This document shows, piece after piece, positions 11,010 through 22,699 of a stretch of DNA of 64,000 bases. The notes under the pieces were generated by a model, which was given only the letters and a program-made list of their open reading frames with translations, was not told where the DNA came from and searched no databases. Source of the DNA: Symsagittifera roscoffensis (Eukaryota; Xenacoelomorpha; Acoela; Convolutidae); NCBI RefSeq assembly GCF_963678635.1, contig NC_087067.1:48033618-48097617 (forward strand), given 5' to 3'. Both the position numbers and the translations under genes were made by a program. How positions within the stretch are numbered: position 1 is the first letter of the stretch; each line of letters opens with the position of its first letter.

Positions 11010-11309
11010 CTATTGGACAATGGTTGCTAGCTCGCAGATAATTCTGTTAGGCAACTTTGTTTTTGGAACATGTCTTTTGTCGGGCAAACTTGTAGATGGG
11101 TTGCTGGTCTCATCTTTCAAATGGTTCAGCAAAGCACTGTTTTTCATTGTCAGTACGCGTTTTTTGAATTTCTTGCTTGTGGACTTTTCTCTTGGCTTTT
11201 TCCCCTGGTGGCTGATAATTTTTTTTATGATTTCTAACTGCTCCAAAGTGATCTTAAGTTTTTCTTTCAGGTATGGCTCTCGGAATTTCTCGAAAGAGTT
11301 GCAAAAAAT
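11010..11309 (-). CDS. lysine-rich terminal exon, unknown protein
   Basis: On the minus strand a good acceptor (TTTTTCATGCAG) at about 11,310-11,321 opens a 99-codon frame ending in TAG at 11,010-11,012. The protein is charged and looks coding: EKFREPYLKEKLKITLEQLE predicts helix or coiled coil, and a basic stretch (KKPREKSTSKKFKKR) and a Ser/Pro segment follow. The opposite strand is open too, but its translation is hydrophobic and low quality. No family is recognised. Upstream exons would lie at higher coordinates and were not found; the trypsin-like exon on the other strand occupies 11,534-12,017. This is the best non-transposon exon on the minus strand here. Confidence 0.45.
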   Translation of the reverse strand: MFCNSFEKFREPYLKEKLKITLEQLEIIKKIISHQGKKPREKSTSKKFKKRVLTMKNSALLNHLKDETSNPSTSLPDKRHVPKTKLPNRIICELATIVQ

Positions 11310-11533
11310 CTGCATGAAAAACCGATTAGCTTAGAAAAACGTCTGGTAACATTTTTTTTCAAGAATTACTTTACTTAGGATGCTGAAGTCGAAAGATTGT
11401 GTGGTTTTTACGCAGAAATCGGTTGTCATTGTCCCTGTATCACCCTTTTTTCTTATAATTTTAATCCATGAAACTAAAAAATTGAAGTTAAATTTTCCTA
11501 AATAAAGAAGACGAAATTTAATATTTTGTTTAG

Positions 11534-12017
11534 TTTCAACCAAAGCCTGCATCAGAACGACTTGGCTTTGATCAGACTTCAACGTAGCGTGCCGAAGTTC
11601 CGCATTCTTGAGATATGTCAGAACTATCCAGCTTCTTTCGACACGCTCGTCATAGCAGTGGGACATGGATCTATCGCTCGAGGTCGCTTCAAACCTTCTG
11701 GTTTTCTTCGAGAAATAAAACTCAAAATATCTCCATTCCAGACAATTGATTCATGGCTGCAGTTTGATGTTTGTCCCATGAATCTAGTCTGCACCGAGAC
11801 TTTTACTGAAGATTCTGGTTTATGTTACAATGATGATGGCAGTCCATTGTTTCTCAGAGGATGTTTTTCTCAAAGACCTCTCTGTCTTCTGGGAATCGCA
11901 ACCCCGACTTTGAAAGATGAGAGTCCGTTGAGAGACTGCAAAGGTCAAGCAGATTTCACTAGTATTCCTTATTTTCATGATTGGATATTCACAAGGATTG
12001 CGTTGAACATGGACTGA
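11534..12017 (+). CDS. trypsin-like (S1) serine protease homologue, last exon, catalytic Ser replaced
   Basis: S1 peptidases are secreted chymotrypsin-fold proteins. A TTTTGTTTAG acceptor precedes the exon, which runs about 160 codons to a TGA. LHQNDLALIRL matches the block around the catalytic Asp. LCYNDDGSPLF aligns with the catalytic-serine block C-x-G-D-S-G-G-P-L: the cysteine, Asp194, Gly196, Pro and Leu are kept, but Ser195 is Asp and two glycines are changed. The GIATPT and RDCKGQ segments and the C-terminal helix (YFHDWIFTRIAL) complete the fold. The exon with the catalytic His was not found upstream. The intact frame with a lost nucleophile suggests a non-catalytic serine protease homologue rather than a pseudogene. 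A decayed relative lies at 22.7 kb. Confidence 0.75.
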
Positions 12018-13194
12018 TTGGGCGAAAAGCTGAAGAGTTCGAGTATGGAGTTCATTTTAATTTGTTTAATTTTTTTATAACTTAACATCAGTTTTATAAT
12101 ACTCCCATGTAACAAAAAAATCATAGTATTTAGTAAGTTTTGAGTGTTTCTTAAAATGTGAAGTTTAACCAAATTCATTTGACATACTTGCAGAGTTGCT
12201 CTAGCTAATGAAAATCGCGCTGAACGCATGTTTTCCTAATTTTGTTAAAAACAACTGCAGCGCTGATTGAAATTATGGTGCAAAAACGCGTAAACACGTT
12301 TTTAACGCGTTTTTTCTTAAAATAAAATTTTAAAACGCGTAAAAAAACAGTTAATAAAAATTGTCTGGTGCTGTTAGATAAATGGACCACAACCAAAGGG
12401 AGTTTACCATAATCTAGCGCAATTTGTTTTCAAAAAGTCAATACCCGGGATCATGTGTCAGTTTGAAACGTTTTAGCCAACTGAAAACACGCCTAAATTA
12501 GTGCGAAAAAATTTGGCGCATTTAGGTGGGTAAATTATAACACAGTGTGTCTCTCATAGTAAAACTAAAAACAAAATCATAATTTTTGAAAACTTAAAAA
12601 ACAAATCAAAACTTAAAAACATTTGAATACTTCTTTCTAAAAATTGATGTGTAGAAAAAAGGCTCGTTTTCAGATAACTTGCTCAGCGATTGATAAGGTT
12701 GTTACAGCACAATTTTTTCCGCTAAAACAAGCTAAAACCGAACCATATTTGCAGTAATGTTTTGATTTTGTGATTAATATTAAAATTAATCTTTTTCATA
12801 TTGCGTACAATCACTTTTTGTTAAATATGAAGCCTACTTGAAAAAAAAACGTATAAATTTTCCGATTTTGATCAAGTTGGTGCAAAACACTTTTTAATAG
12901 AAATCAATGATAGCCATTCAACGTGAGCTTTGAGTCATAACATACCTATAGCTATAGGGGTATGCTTCAACTTTGTTTTGCGCAGAAAAAAAAATATTTT
13001 TCTTCAACCTGTCATAACTAAAAAAAAATCAATGTTTCTTTAAAAACAAGTAATTCAAAGGTCCACGGTGAAACAGTTACGATAGTCAACGACTAATAAC
13101 CAGACAAAAAGATATCCCAGTGTTCAATAATTATTCCAATTTTTGAAAAAGCGACGGAATGTTTGTTATCTGGTGGTTTTTTTTTGGAACATCA
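12018..13194. other. intergenic, AT-rich
   Basis: No gene seen. At 12,285-12,345 three AACGCGT words sit in opposite orientations. Near 12,945-12,970 there is a short imperfect palindrome (CATACCTATAGC... GGGGTATG). Confidence 0.5.
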
Positions 13195-13389
13195 GCAACT
13201 TTTGATGAAATTTTTGGTACATTCGTTCAAAGTTTCATTACAAGGCAAAACTGTGCACTGGATAAAAGCACAGTTCTGTGTCTTTATAATCCTGGGCTCC
13301 AGAACCAAGTCTCTAAACGTTTCAAGATTTTGTCGGAACGATCGAAGAAATTGAACGAACAGAAGAACAACAAAGAGACGTCCTTGTAG
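13195..13389 (+). CDS. possible terminal exon, unknown protein
   Basis: A long T-run followed by GGAACATCAG (about 13,175-13,194) would serve as a 3' splice site. It opens into 64 codons ending TAG: FDEIFGTFVQSFITRQ, then a Cys pair, then a basic, polar tail (KRFKILSERSKKLNEQK). Composition is more protein-like than in neighbouring frames. No domain recognised; no upstream exon was located. Confidence 0.3.
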   Translation, partial: ATFDEIFGTFVQSFITRQNCALDKSTVLCLYNPGLQNQVSKRFKILSERSKKLNEQKNNKETSL

Positions 13390-13904
13390 CGGAATCCAAT
13401 TACAATTCACAAAATACACAGTCAGTTTCGGAATGTTAAAAACTTCAGCTCAAAATTCGATATGTCTGAATTTGATACATACATTTTTAACAAGCTCACT
13501 GCTGAGCCGTGTTCTTTACTTGTATTAATAATTTAAGCGCCGTCTTTGTCCCTAGCATCTAATCAGTTTGATTTCAGAAGGATTTCTGGAGTTGTTTTAA
13601 TAATTTTGGAAATTTTTCACATTTCTTGAGATCAAATCAAGCTTATCTATACAAAAAAACCTTATCAAACCTGATATCTGTGCGTGAAATCAATCCTTAT
13701 TGTACTCATTATAATTGACCGAATACTATTACAAATCATTTCTTATACTGACAAATAACTCATAAACAACACACTGGTGAACATGTTCCATCCTTTTGAA
13801 CAATTAAGAATGAAAATGGCAAACGTTTCCTACAATTGGAAGTTGAGGACTGATATATTTTCATTGCAATTCATCTGCAATAAAATAATCAAGATTTTTG
13901 ACGG

Positions 13905-14429
13905 AAAAAATTGTTATGACTTAAGTAACAAAAGTAACGGTAAATTTGTGCTCGTTGGGTTTTTTTTTCTTCAGACAAACTTCGACTTTTTAACTAGCCT
14001 TTTTTGGAATTGTTTTTATATCAATCAAAAAGTATTGTTGTTTTAAGCTTAAATTTCAAAAAATATTTCAACTGTGTATGTTTTTTTGTAAGTTATATTG
14101 GTTTGAATATTGTCATTTTGACCGGCCATTTTAGGACAATTAACGCGCGATATATTTCGCGTCATTAACGCGTAAACAGAGATTTAATCAGTCTTGGAAA
14201 TTGTTCCAAATTGAATAAACGAATCTTTTGTGCTCCAATTGATTTGTTATTAGTACTGAAATCATTCACTTTGTACTTTTTATGGGGATGATTTTCACAA
14301 AAGATCTCATGCGTAAAAAAACTTTTCTTTTTAATTTAATAAATTTAATTTTTTCATGTTAATACTGCTCTAGAGACCTAAAAGGGCCGTTGCAGCTTTC
14401 AAGGCTTTGTCCTGATGCGAGCAGTCTTG
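13905..14429 (+). mobile_element. dispersed Helentron-like non-autonomous element, copy a (5' end decayed)
   Basis: Shares with the other copies the AAAGTAACGG...TTTGTGCTCG start, the TTCGACTTTTTAACTAGCC block, AATTAACGCGCGATATATTTCGC, GAGATTTAATC and the end CTGATGCGAGCAGTCTTG. The left inverted repeat has decayed. It lies head to tail with copy b, two bases apart. Confidence 0.55.
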
Positions 14430-14431
14430 AT

Positions 14432-14961
14432 GTTCCGATTTCGATACGAAAGTAACGGAATATTTGTGCTCGGGTGGGTTTTTTTTCTTCAGACAAATTT
14501 CGACTTTTTACCTAATCATTTCTGACGAAACTTTTTTAAATCATTCAAAAACTATTATTGTCCTGAGCTTAAATTTGAAAAGATATTTCACCTATCCGAA
14601 AAGATATTTGAAAAGATATTTCGTAAAATTATGAGGGTTTAAAAATGGCCATTTTGGCCAATTTGGGTCAATTAACGCGCGATATATTTCGTGCTATTAA
14701 CGCGTAAGCGGAGATTTAATCAGTCATAGAAATCGTTCCAGAGTAGTTGAATACAGCTTATTTGCCATAATTGATTTGTTAGAAGGATCGAAATCTATTA
14801 ATTTGTACTTTATATGGTTTTTATAGAAAAAGTTTCAAATTTTAGAATTTTTTTTTCTTATTACATTTAAATCATTAAAAATTTATATTATGATTATTGC
14901 TCAATAAGCCTTATAAGGCAGTCGGAACATTCAGGGCTTTGCCCTGATGCGAGCAGTCTTG
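14432..14961 (+). mobile_element. dispersed Helentron-like non-autonomous element, copy b
   Basis: About 530 bp, non-coding. The left end reads GTTCCGA then TTTCGATACGAAAG (a short hairpin). The right end reads AGTCGGAAC, the complement of the left word, then CAGGGC-TTT-GCCCTG (a perfect 6-bp hairpin) and GATGCGAGCAGTCTTG. Subterminal inverted repeats plus a hairpin near the 3' end are the layout of Helentron/DINE-type non-autonomous elements. The family assignment is by structure only. The 796-bp array starts inside this copy. Confidence 0.5.
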
Positions 14962-17900
14962 TTTACTTTGGTTTTGAAATAATGAACCGATAACTGTTTT
15001 AACTGAAGTTTTCTGAAGCACTTTCTCTATTGTGGTTCCGAAGAATACTGAATCGAAAAGACTAAGACCAAGATTCAATTGGTTCTTGAAAAATAAATAC
15101 GTATTTAGATTACAATAAGTAGTAATGTCATGACGAATATTAAAACATAGCTATCGACTTAAGTATTTCCTATTTTGAGAAAAGAGAGAATGCGTTTTTA
15201 ACATCAAATTTAGAATAGCGGTGATAGGTCGTCAAACACCTTGAGAACCGTTTACAATTCTGAAACTAGAGAATACGTGACAGGTATCTGACAGACTAGG
15301 TAGTACACAAGTAATACAATAAAGCGGGATTAATGTGGTATCAAATTTCTCCCTCCAGGAAAAATTTTGGTACAAATTAAACGAAAATGAAAAAAAAACT
15401 GACTTATAGGCCAAATATAAAAATCAAATTAGAGAAAAGTTTAGTCCCAGAGTTTTTGAACCGAGTTTTATCCGTTATTAACGCGTAAGCGCAGATTTAA
15501 TCGCTCTTAGAAATTGTTCCAGAGTGGTTGAAAGAAGCTTATTTACCATAATTGATTTGTTACGAGGAGCGAAATCTATTTTTTCGTACTTTATATGGCG
15601 TGTGGGGTTGATTTTTATAGTAAAAGTTTCAAATTTTAGAATTTTTTTTTCATTTTTTATTACTATTCGTTAAAAATATATAATATTATAACAGCTCAAT
15701 AAGACTTATAAGGCAGTCGGAACCTTCAGGGCTTTGCCCTGATGGGAGCAGTCTTGCTTACTTTGGTTTTGAAATAATGAACCGATAACTGTTTCAACTG
15801 ATTATTTCTGAAGCATTTTCTCTATTGTGGTTCCAAAGAATACTGAATCGAAAAGACTAAGACCAAGATTCAATTGGTTCTTGAAAAATAAATACGTATT
15901 TAGAGTACAATAAGTAGTAATGTCATGACGAATATTAAAACATAGCTATCGACTTAAGTATTTCCTATTTTGAGAAAAGAGAGAATGCGTTTTTAACATC
16001 AAGTTTAGAATAGCGGTGATAGGTCGTCAAACACCTTGAGAACCGATTACAATTCAGAAACTAGAGAATACGTGACAGGTACCTGACAGACTAGGTAGTA
16101 CACAAGTAATATACAAAAACGCGATTAATTTCGCATCAAATTTCTCGCTCCAGGAAAAGTTTTGGTACAAATTAAACGAAAATGAAAAAAAAACTGACTT
16201 AAAGGCCAAAAATAAAGACCAAAGTAGAGAAAAGTTTAGTGTCAGAGTTTTTGAACCGAGTTTTATCAGTTATTAACAGGTAAGCGGAGATTTAACCCTT
16301 CTTAGAAATTGTTCCAGAGTCGTTGAAAGAAGCTTATTTGCCATAATTGATTTGTTACAAGGAGCGAAATCTCTTATTTCAAATTTATATGGCGTGTGGG
16401 GGATGGTTTTTATAGAAAAAGTTTCAAATTTTAGAATTTTTTTCTTCATTTTTTATTACTATTCGTTGAAAATATATAATGTTATAACAGCTCAATAAGC
16501 CTTATAAGGCAGTCGGAACATTCAGGGCTTTGCACTGATGCGAGCAGTATTGTTTACTTTGGTTATGGAAATCATGAACCGATAACTATTTCAACTGAAA
16601 TTTTCTGAAGCACTTTCTCTATTGTGGTTCCGAAAAATACTGAATCGAAAAGACTAAGACCAAGATTCAATTGGTTCTTGAAAGTTAAATATGTAATTAG
16701 AGTATAATAAGTAGTAATGTCATGAGGAATAAAAAAACATAGCTATCGACTTAAGTATTTCCTAATTTGAGAAAAGAGAAACTGCGTTTTTAACATCAAA
16801 TTTAGAATAGCGATGATAGGCCGTCAAAGACCTTGAGAACCGATTACAATTCTGAAACTAGAGAATACGTGACAAGTACCTGACAGACTAGGTAGTACAC
16901 AAGTAATATAACAAACCGCGATTAATTTCGCATCAAATTTCTCCCTCCAGGAAAAGTTTTGGTAAAAATTAAACGGAAATGAAAAAAAACTGACTTAAAG
17001 GCCAAATATAAAGACCAAAGTAGAGAAAAGTTTAGTGTCAGAGTTTTTGAACCGAGTTTTATCAGTTATTAACAGGTAAGCGGAGATTTAACCCATCTTA
17101 GAAATTGTTTCAGAGTGGTTGAAAGAAGCTTATTTACCATAATTGATTTGTTACAAGGAGCGAAATCTATTTTTTCGTACTTTATATGGCGTGTGGGGGA
17201 TAGTTTTTATAGAAAAAGTTTCAAACTTTAGAATTTTTTTTTAAATTTTTTATTACTGTTCGTTAAAAATTTATTATATTATAACAGCTCAATAAGCCTT
17301 ATAAGCCAGTCGGAACATTCAGGGCTTCGCCCTGATGCGAGCAGTCTTGTTTACTTTGGTTTTGAAATAATGAACCGATAACTGTTTTAACTGAAGTTTT
17401 CTGAAGCACTTTCTCTATTGTGGTTCCGAAAAATACTGAATCGAAAAGACTAAGACCAAGATTCAATTGGTTCTTGAAAAATAAATACGTAATTAGAGTA
17501 CAATAAGTAGTAATGCCATGACGAATAACAAAACATAGCTAACGACTTAAGTATTTCCTAATTTGAAAAAAGAGAGAATGCAGTTTAAACATCAAATTTA
17601 GAATAGCGCTGATAGGACATCAAACACCTTGAGAACCTATTACAATTCTGAAACTAGAGAATACGTGACAAGTACCTGACAGACTAGGTAGTACACAAGT
17701 AATATAACAAACCGCGATTAATTTCGCATCAAATTTCTCCCTCCAGGAAAAGTTTTGGTAAAAATTAAACGGAAATGAAAAAAAAACTGACTTAAAGGCC
17801 AAATATAAAGACCAAAGTAGAGAAAAGTTTAGTGTCAGAGTTTTTGAACCGAGTTTTATTAGTTATTAACAGGTAAGCGGAGATTTAATCCGTCTTAGAA

Positions 17901-19457
17901 ATTGTTCCAGAGTGGTTGAAAGAAGCTTATTTACCATAATTGATTTGTTACAAGGAGCGAAATCTATTTTTTCGTACTTTATATGGCGTGTGGGGGATGC
18001 TTTTATAGAAAAAAGTTTCAAATTTTAGAATTTTTTTTTTCATTTTTTATTAGTATTCGTTAAAAATTTATAATATTATAACAGCTCAATAAGCCTTATA
18101 ACGCAGTCGGAACATTCAGGGCTTTGCCCTGATGCGAGCAGTCTTGTTTACTCTGGTTTTGAAATAATGAACCGATAACTGTTTCAACTGAATATTTCTG
18201 AAGCATTTTCTCTATTTTGGTTCCGAAAAATACTGAATCGAAAAGACTAAGACCAAGATTCAATTGGTTCTTGAAAGTTAAATACGTAATTAGAGTACAA
18301 TAAATAGTAATTTCATGAGGAATAAAAAAACATAGCTATCGACTTAGGTATTTCCTAACTTGAGAAAAGAGAAACTGCGTTTTTAATATCAAATTTAGAA
18401 TAGCGATGATAGGTCGTCAAAGACCTTGAGAACCGATTACAATTCTGACACTAGAGAATACATGACAGGTACCTGACAGACTAGGTAGTACACAAGTAGT
18501 ATAATAAAGCGCGAATAATGTCGTATCAAATTTCTCCCTCCAGGAAAAACTTTGGTGCAAATTAAACAAAAATGAAAACAAAAACTGACTTATAGGCCAA
18601 ATATAAAAACCAAAGTAGAGAAAAGCTTAGTCCCAGAGTTTTTGAACCGAGTTTTATCCGTTATTAACGCGTAAGCGGAGATTTAATCACTCTTAGAAAT
18701 GGTTCCAGAGTGGTTGAAAGAAGCTTATTTGCCATAATTGATTTGTTACAAGGAGCGAAATCTATTATTTTGTATTTTATATGGCGTGTGGGGGATGGTT
18801 TTTATAGAAAAAGTTTCAAATTTTAGAATTTTTTTTTCATTTTTTATTACTATTCGTTAAAAATTTATAATATTATAACAGCTCAATAAGCCTTATAAGG
18901 CAGTCGGAACATTCAGGGCTTTGCCCTGATGCGAGCAGTCTTGTTTACTTTGGTTTTGAAATAATGAACCAATAACTGTTTCAACTGAATATTTCTGAAG
19001 CATTTTCTCTATTGTGGTTCCGAAGAATACTGAATCGAAAAGACTAAGACCAAGATTCAATTGGTTCTTGAAAAATAAATACGTATTTAGAGTACAATAA
19101 GTAGTAATGTCATGACGAATAAAAAAACATAACTATCGACTTAAGTTTTTCCTAATTTGAGAAAAGAGAAACTGCGTTTTTAACATCAAATTTAGAATAG
19201 CGATGATAGGCCGTCAAAGACCTTGAGAACCGATTACAATTCAGAAACTAGAGAATACGTGACAGGTACCTGACAGACTAGGTAGTACACAAGTAATATA
19301 CAAAAACGCGATTAATTTCGCATCAAATTTCTCGCTCCAGGAAAAGTTTTGGTACAAATTAAACGAAAATGAAAAAAAAACTGACTTAAAGGCCAAAAAT
19401 AAAGACCAAAGTAGAGAAAAGTTTAGTGTCAGAGTTTTTGAACCGAGTTTTATCCGT
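14694..19457. repeat. six-copy 796-bp tandem array seeded from the element 3' end
   Basis: The AGTCGGAAC...GCGAGCAGTCTTG landmark occurs at about 14,918, 15,713, 16,509, 17,306, 18,103 and 18,900, with spacings of 795-797. Each unit joins the right third of the dispersed element (from ATTAACGCG) to about 510 bp of other sequence (from TTTACTTTGGTTTTG to TTGAACCGAGTTTTATC). Copies differ mainly by point changes. A minus-strand frame of about 60 codons recurs in some units but is broken in others, so it is not taken as a gene. Confidence 0.93.
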
Positions 19458-19507
19458 TTGATAACAAGGAATTCATAAATCATTTCTCGTTACGGCGGTA
19501 TGAACCA

Positions 19508-20160
19508 TCAGCTGGCCGAGTAAACCCTACGTACTTCCTCGAGAAAGGCATTGAGATAGGCTGGGCAGATTTCCCAATCATTGGTATGAACCGGCCAGCG
19601 CTGCTGAACCTGATTGGATAACAAATTTTTCAGCTGCACTAGAGGGATATGATTTAAATTCTTGAGTGGGCGGAGACGGCATCGAAATCTCGTTAACTGC
19701 ATTCCTGATAGGACTGCCGAAAAAAGTTGTTTGCTTCTTACTGCAGGTTGAAGGCCAAAGAATTTTCATCATCCCCATCAGAAACCCTGGTGGAATAGTA
19801 GAAACAGCACTAGCTGACGCGATTGAAATAGGAGTCTGTATCTTCACCACTGATTGGAGCTCCTCATCCGACGAGACCGAAATGAGATCCGGGCACAGGA
19901 GATTGGACGAACTTGGGCGGTGAAGGAGCCTTGACATTGAAGACGATATTATTAAGAGTCACCGCTGAAATCGGAATGGCACGCTGGGGACGAATGCCTG
20001 GCGCATCCGCTGAAACTTTATCAAAAAACTTTGAAGACTGACTGGCTAAAGACGAATAGGCACAAGAACTGTCTTTACAGAGTCCTTATTCCGCACTCCA
20101 GATGATTCACGGAGAAGGCGTCGATCATCTGACGAGGTCAATAAGCTAATGGGTCTTGCA
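19508..20160 (-). pseudogene. frameshifted gene remnant, unknown protein
   Basis: Directly after the array, base composition becomes less AT-rich and the minus strand shows protein-like translation spread over several frames. Reading from 20,160 downward: LLTSSDDRRLLRESSG, then SSLASQSSKFFDKVSADAPG with RPQRAIPISAVTLNN, then DLISVSSDEELQSVVK with PPGFLMGMMKILWPS, then QQRWPVHTNDWEICPAYLNA up to a stop at 19,508. At least three frame changes separate the pieces. The Ser/Pro-rich middle and the Trp-containing end do not match a family I recognise. It could be a decayed host gene or a captured mobile-element ORF. Confidence 0.4.
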
Positions 20161-20380
20161 TTTTTTGTCGGTCCTTACCGACCAGTTTTTTCTAGAGATG
20201 TTTGTCTACCTAAATAACTAGTGAAATTTGATCTAAGTCTCACTGGAGTATGATTTTTTCTGATATTCTTTGTTTTACCCATAAATTGAGCATTTCTAGT
20301 AACTTGAATAAATTTTCCTTTAAAATTTTTTAATAGTTCGTGCCCCAATTTCCAAGTAAAATGTTTCAAAATTATTCCAC
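20161..20380. other. short spacer
   Basis: AT-rich sequence between the gene remnant and the degenerate satellite. Nothing recognised. Confidence 0.4.
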
Positions 20381-22230
20381 AATGTCCGGCTTAAGAAAGT
20401 TTCGGATCACAATTTCATTGCTAGAACAGTTTGCATTAAAAAACTTGAAGAAAAAGGTTTCAGAAACAGTTTGACTTGTTTCAAAACTCATAGGTGCTCA
20501 AGAAAATTTGGTTTTTTGGCCAATTCGCTCCAAGGAACAATTTCAATTAATACAAAGTTTTATCGCATCAATGTCTTAACAAGGAAAATTTTCACACTAT
20601 CCGTTTCTCTTCGTGTAATAACTTGAAACATTTCAAAGATTCTTAGTTGGAATAACTGGCTTGGAAAAGTCATTTTTTCTCTAACCGATTCAGACTTTGA
20701 AAAAGTTTGTAGTAACTAGAAAGTTTCATTGCTTCAATGGTATTAATACAAAAACTTTTCGCCGTCCGTTTTTTTCCTCAAATAACTTAAAACTTTTCGA
20801 TGTATCATTGTTTGAAAAGTTTGCCTAGAAAAACATGAACATTTTGAAACTGATTCGGTGTATGAGAAAAACTAAATTATTCCATCACTAGAATATCTTG
20901 AATACAAGATTTCAATTTTTTTGCAAATTAATTTGGTCTAACAATTTGCTTGGAAGATTTTACAGTTTCCACCGCTGAAATGGCTTCAGGAGAAAAACAT
21001 ATGCTTTTGGCCATTTCCTCTGCTTCATAAAATAATTTTAGTTATTTCAAAGTTTCGTCACCTGAAAACCTTGCATAGAAAGTTTACTTTTCGCGAACTA
21101 TTTCAGCATGAATTATTTTTAGCGAACTGAAAAAACATGAATTATTTCATATCTTCATCGGTTGAATAGCTAGCTTAGAAATCTTCAACGTTTTGAGAAC
21201 CAATTTAGTAAATAGATTACCTTGAAATGCTTAATCGTTTGAATAACTTGCAGAAAAATAGTTAATCGTTTGCAAATGAATTCGGTCGAATAATTAAATT
21301 GAATTATTTCAAGTTTTTTCTGTTGGAATGTCTTCAGTAGAAAACAGATATTTTTTCAATTTATGATTCGCTTCCTACAAAATTTTAAAATATTTCAAAG
21401 TTTGATTAATTGAAAAACTTGAAAGAAAATTGTTTTTTCAAGAACTGATTCGCTCTATGAAACAACTTGAACTATTTCATATCTTCATTGGTAAAATTGC
21501 CAGCTTAGAAAATTTTCAACCTTTTGAGAACAAATTCAGTCTATGAAATAACTTGAAACGTTTAATCATTTGAACAGCTTGCATAAAAATAATTAACTTT
21601 TCTCAATTGAGGTCCGTCAAAGAATTAAATTGAAATACTTCAAACTTTCACCGCTGGAGTCGCTTCAATAGAAATCATTTGCTTTTCGCCATATGACTCG
21701 CCTCATGAAAAAATTTGAAATATTTCAAAGTTTCATTAATTGAAAAAATTGCTTAGAAAATTAACTTTTCACTGGCTGATTCGGCTTATGAAATAGTTGA
21801 TTTATTCCAAAAATTCGTTTCTTGAATAGCTTGCATATACAATCTCAACTTTTTGAAATACGATTCGCTCTATAAACTAACTTAAAATGGTTATTAATTA
21901 GATTGCATAGGAAATTTTTGGATCTTTCGCAAGATACTCGAGTTTTTCAATTTTTCATAGTATCATCGCTTGAATTGCTTGAATACTTCGGTTTAAAATT
22001 TACCTCGAATTTTTTCATAGTATTATTGCTTGAATGACTTTTGCCATGTATATCGCTTCATAAAAAAATTTGAAATGTTTCAGACGAAATAAATTTTTGG
22101 CGAACTGATTCGGCCTATGAATGTTAAAGTTTCTCAAGCCTATTTACGACATGTCCTAAATTGAAAATACTGGAAACTTCATCGCTTGAATAGCTTGAAA
22201 AACAATCAAAATTTTGCAAGCCGATTGGTT
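20380..22230. repeat. degenerate satellite of about 85 bp with 340-bp higher-order period
   Basis: Diverged units share an order of words: CTATGAAATAACTTGAA, ATTTCAAAGTTTCAT, GCTTGAATAGCTTGC, AGAAAATTTTCA, then CTGATTCGG. They recur about every 80-90 bases. A longer period is also visible. The CTTCA-AGAAAA-CAT-TGCTTTT variant recurs near 20,975, 21,315 and 21,655. TATTTCATATCTTCAT recurs near 21,130 and 21,470. ATTTCAAAGTTT followed by AATTGAAAAA recurs near 21,378 and 21,708. That is about four units per 340 bp. Confidence 0.7.
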
Positions 22231-22699
22231 ATTGGAGGCTGACTTGCTAATTAAACAGAAAATGTTCAAAGCGCTCATAACTAGCTCCAGAAGGTTAGCA
22301 TGTATGACTGCATGTGAAAATTGTTTGCATCTAAACTCAGGGAGACAAATTTTTTGTTCGGGTAAAGAATGAAAATTTTTTAAAACTGTTATTTTGATCA
22401 CCGTGTATAATTCATCACCAGCAGAAAAAATTTTTTAATCTTTGGAATTCAGAACAAATAAAAATATTTAAAAAAATTTTTTTAGATTTTCGTTTTGACC
22501 GGCTAAGAAGAGCAAATTTTGCTGGCCCTTCAAGAAAAAAAAATGACAAAGCTCTCAAACCTTAATTTGATACAGTACTTTGTAAAATATAAAATCGAAT
22601 TTGCTTAAATTGATATTAAAGAACAATCCTAGAACAGTCTAAGAAAAACGAAAAAACGGATACAAAATAGCTGACTTAAATTTGCTTATTTTGTTTCAG

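Noticed and set aside
10969-11334. 121-codon + frame over the lysine-rich exon
   Set aside because: Translation is Phe/Leu/Ser-rich and looks like the antisense of the better minus-strand frame.
13777-14046. 89-codon + frame starting MNMFHPFEQLRMK
   Set aside because: Its second half runs into the dispersed element; no acceptor or domain, so only the first 40 codons could be real and cannot be supported.
15232-15414. 60-codon minus-strand frame repeated in the 796-bp array
   Set aside because: Repeats with the satellite, is broken in some units, and its composition is Phe/Ser-rich.
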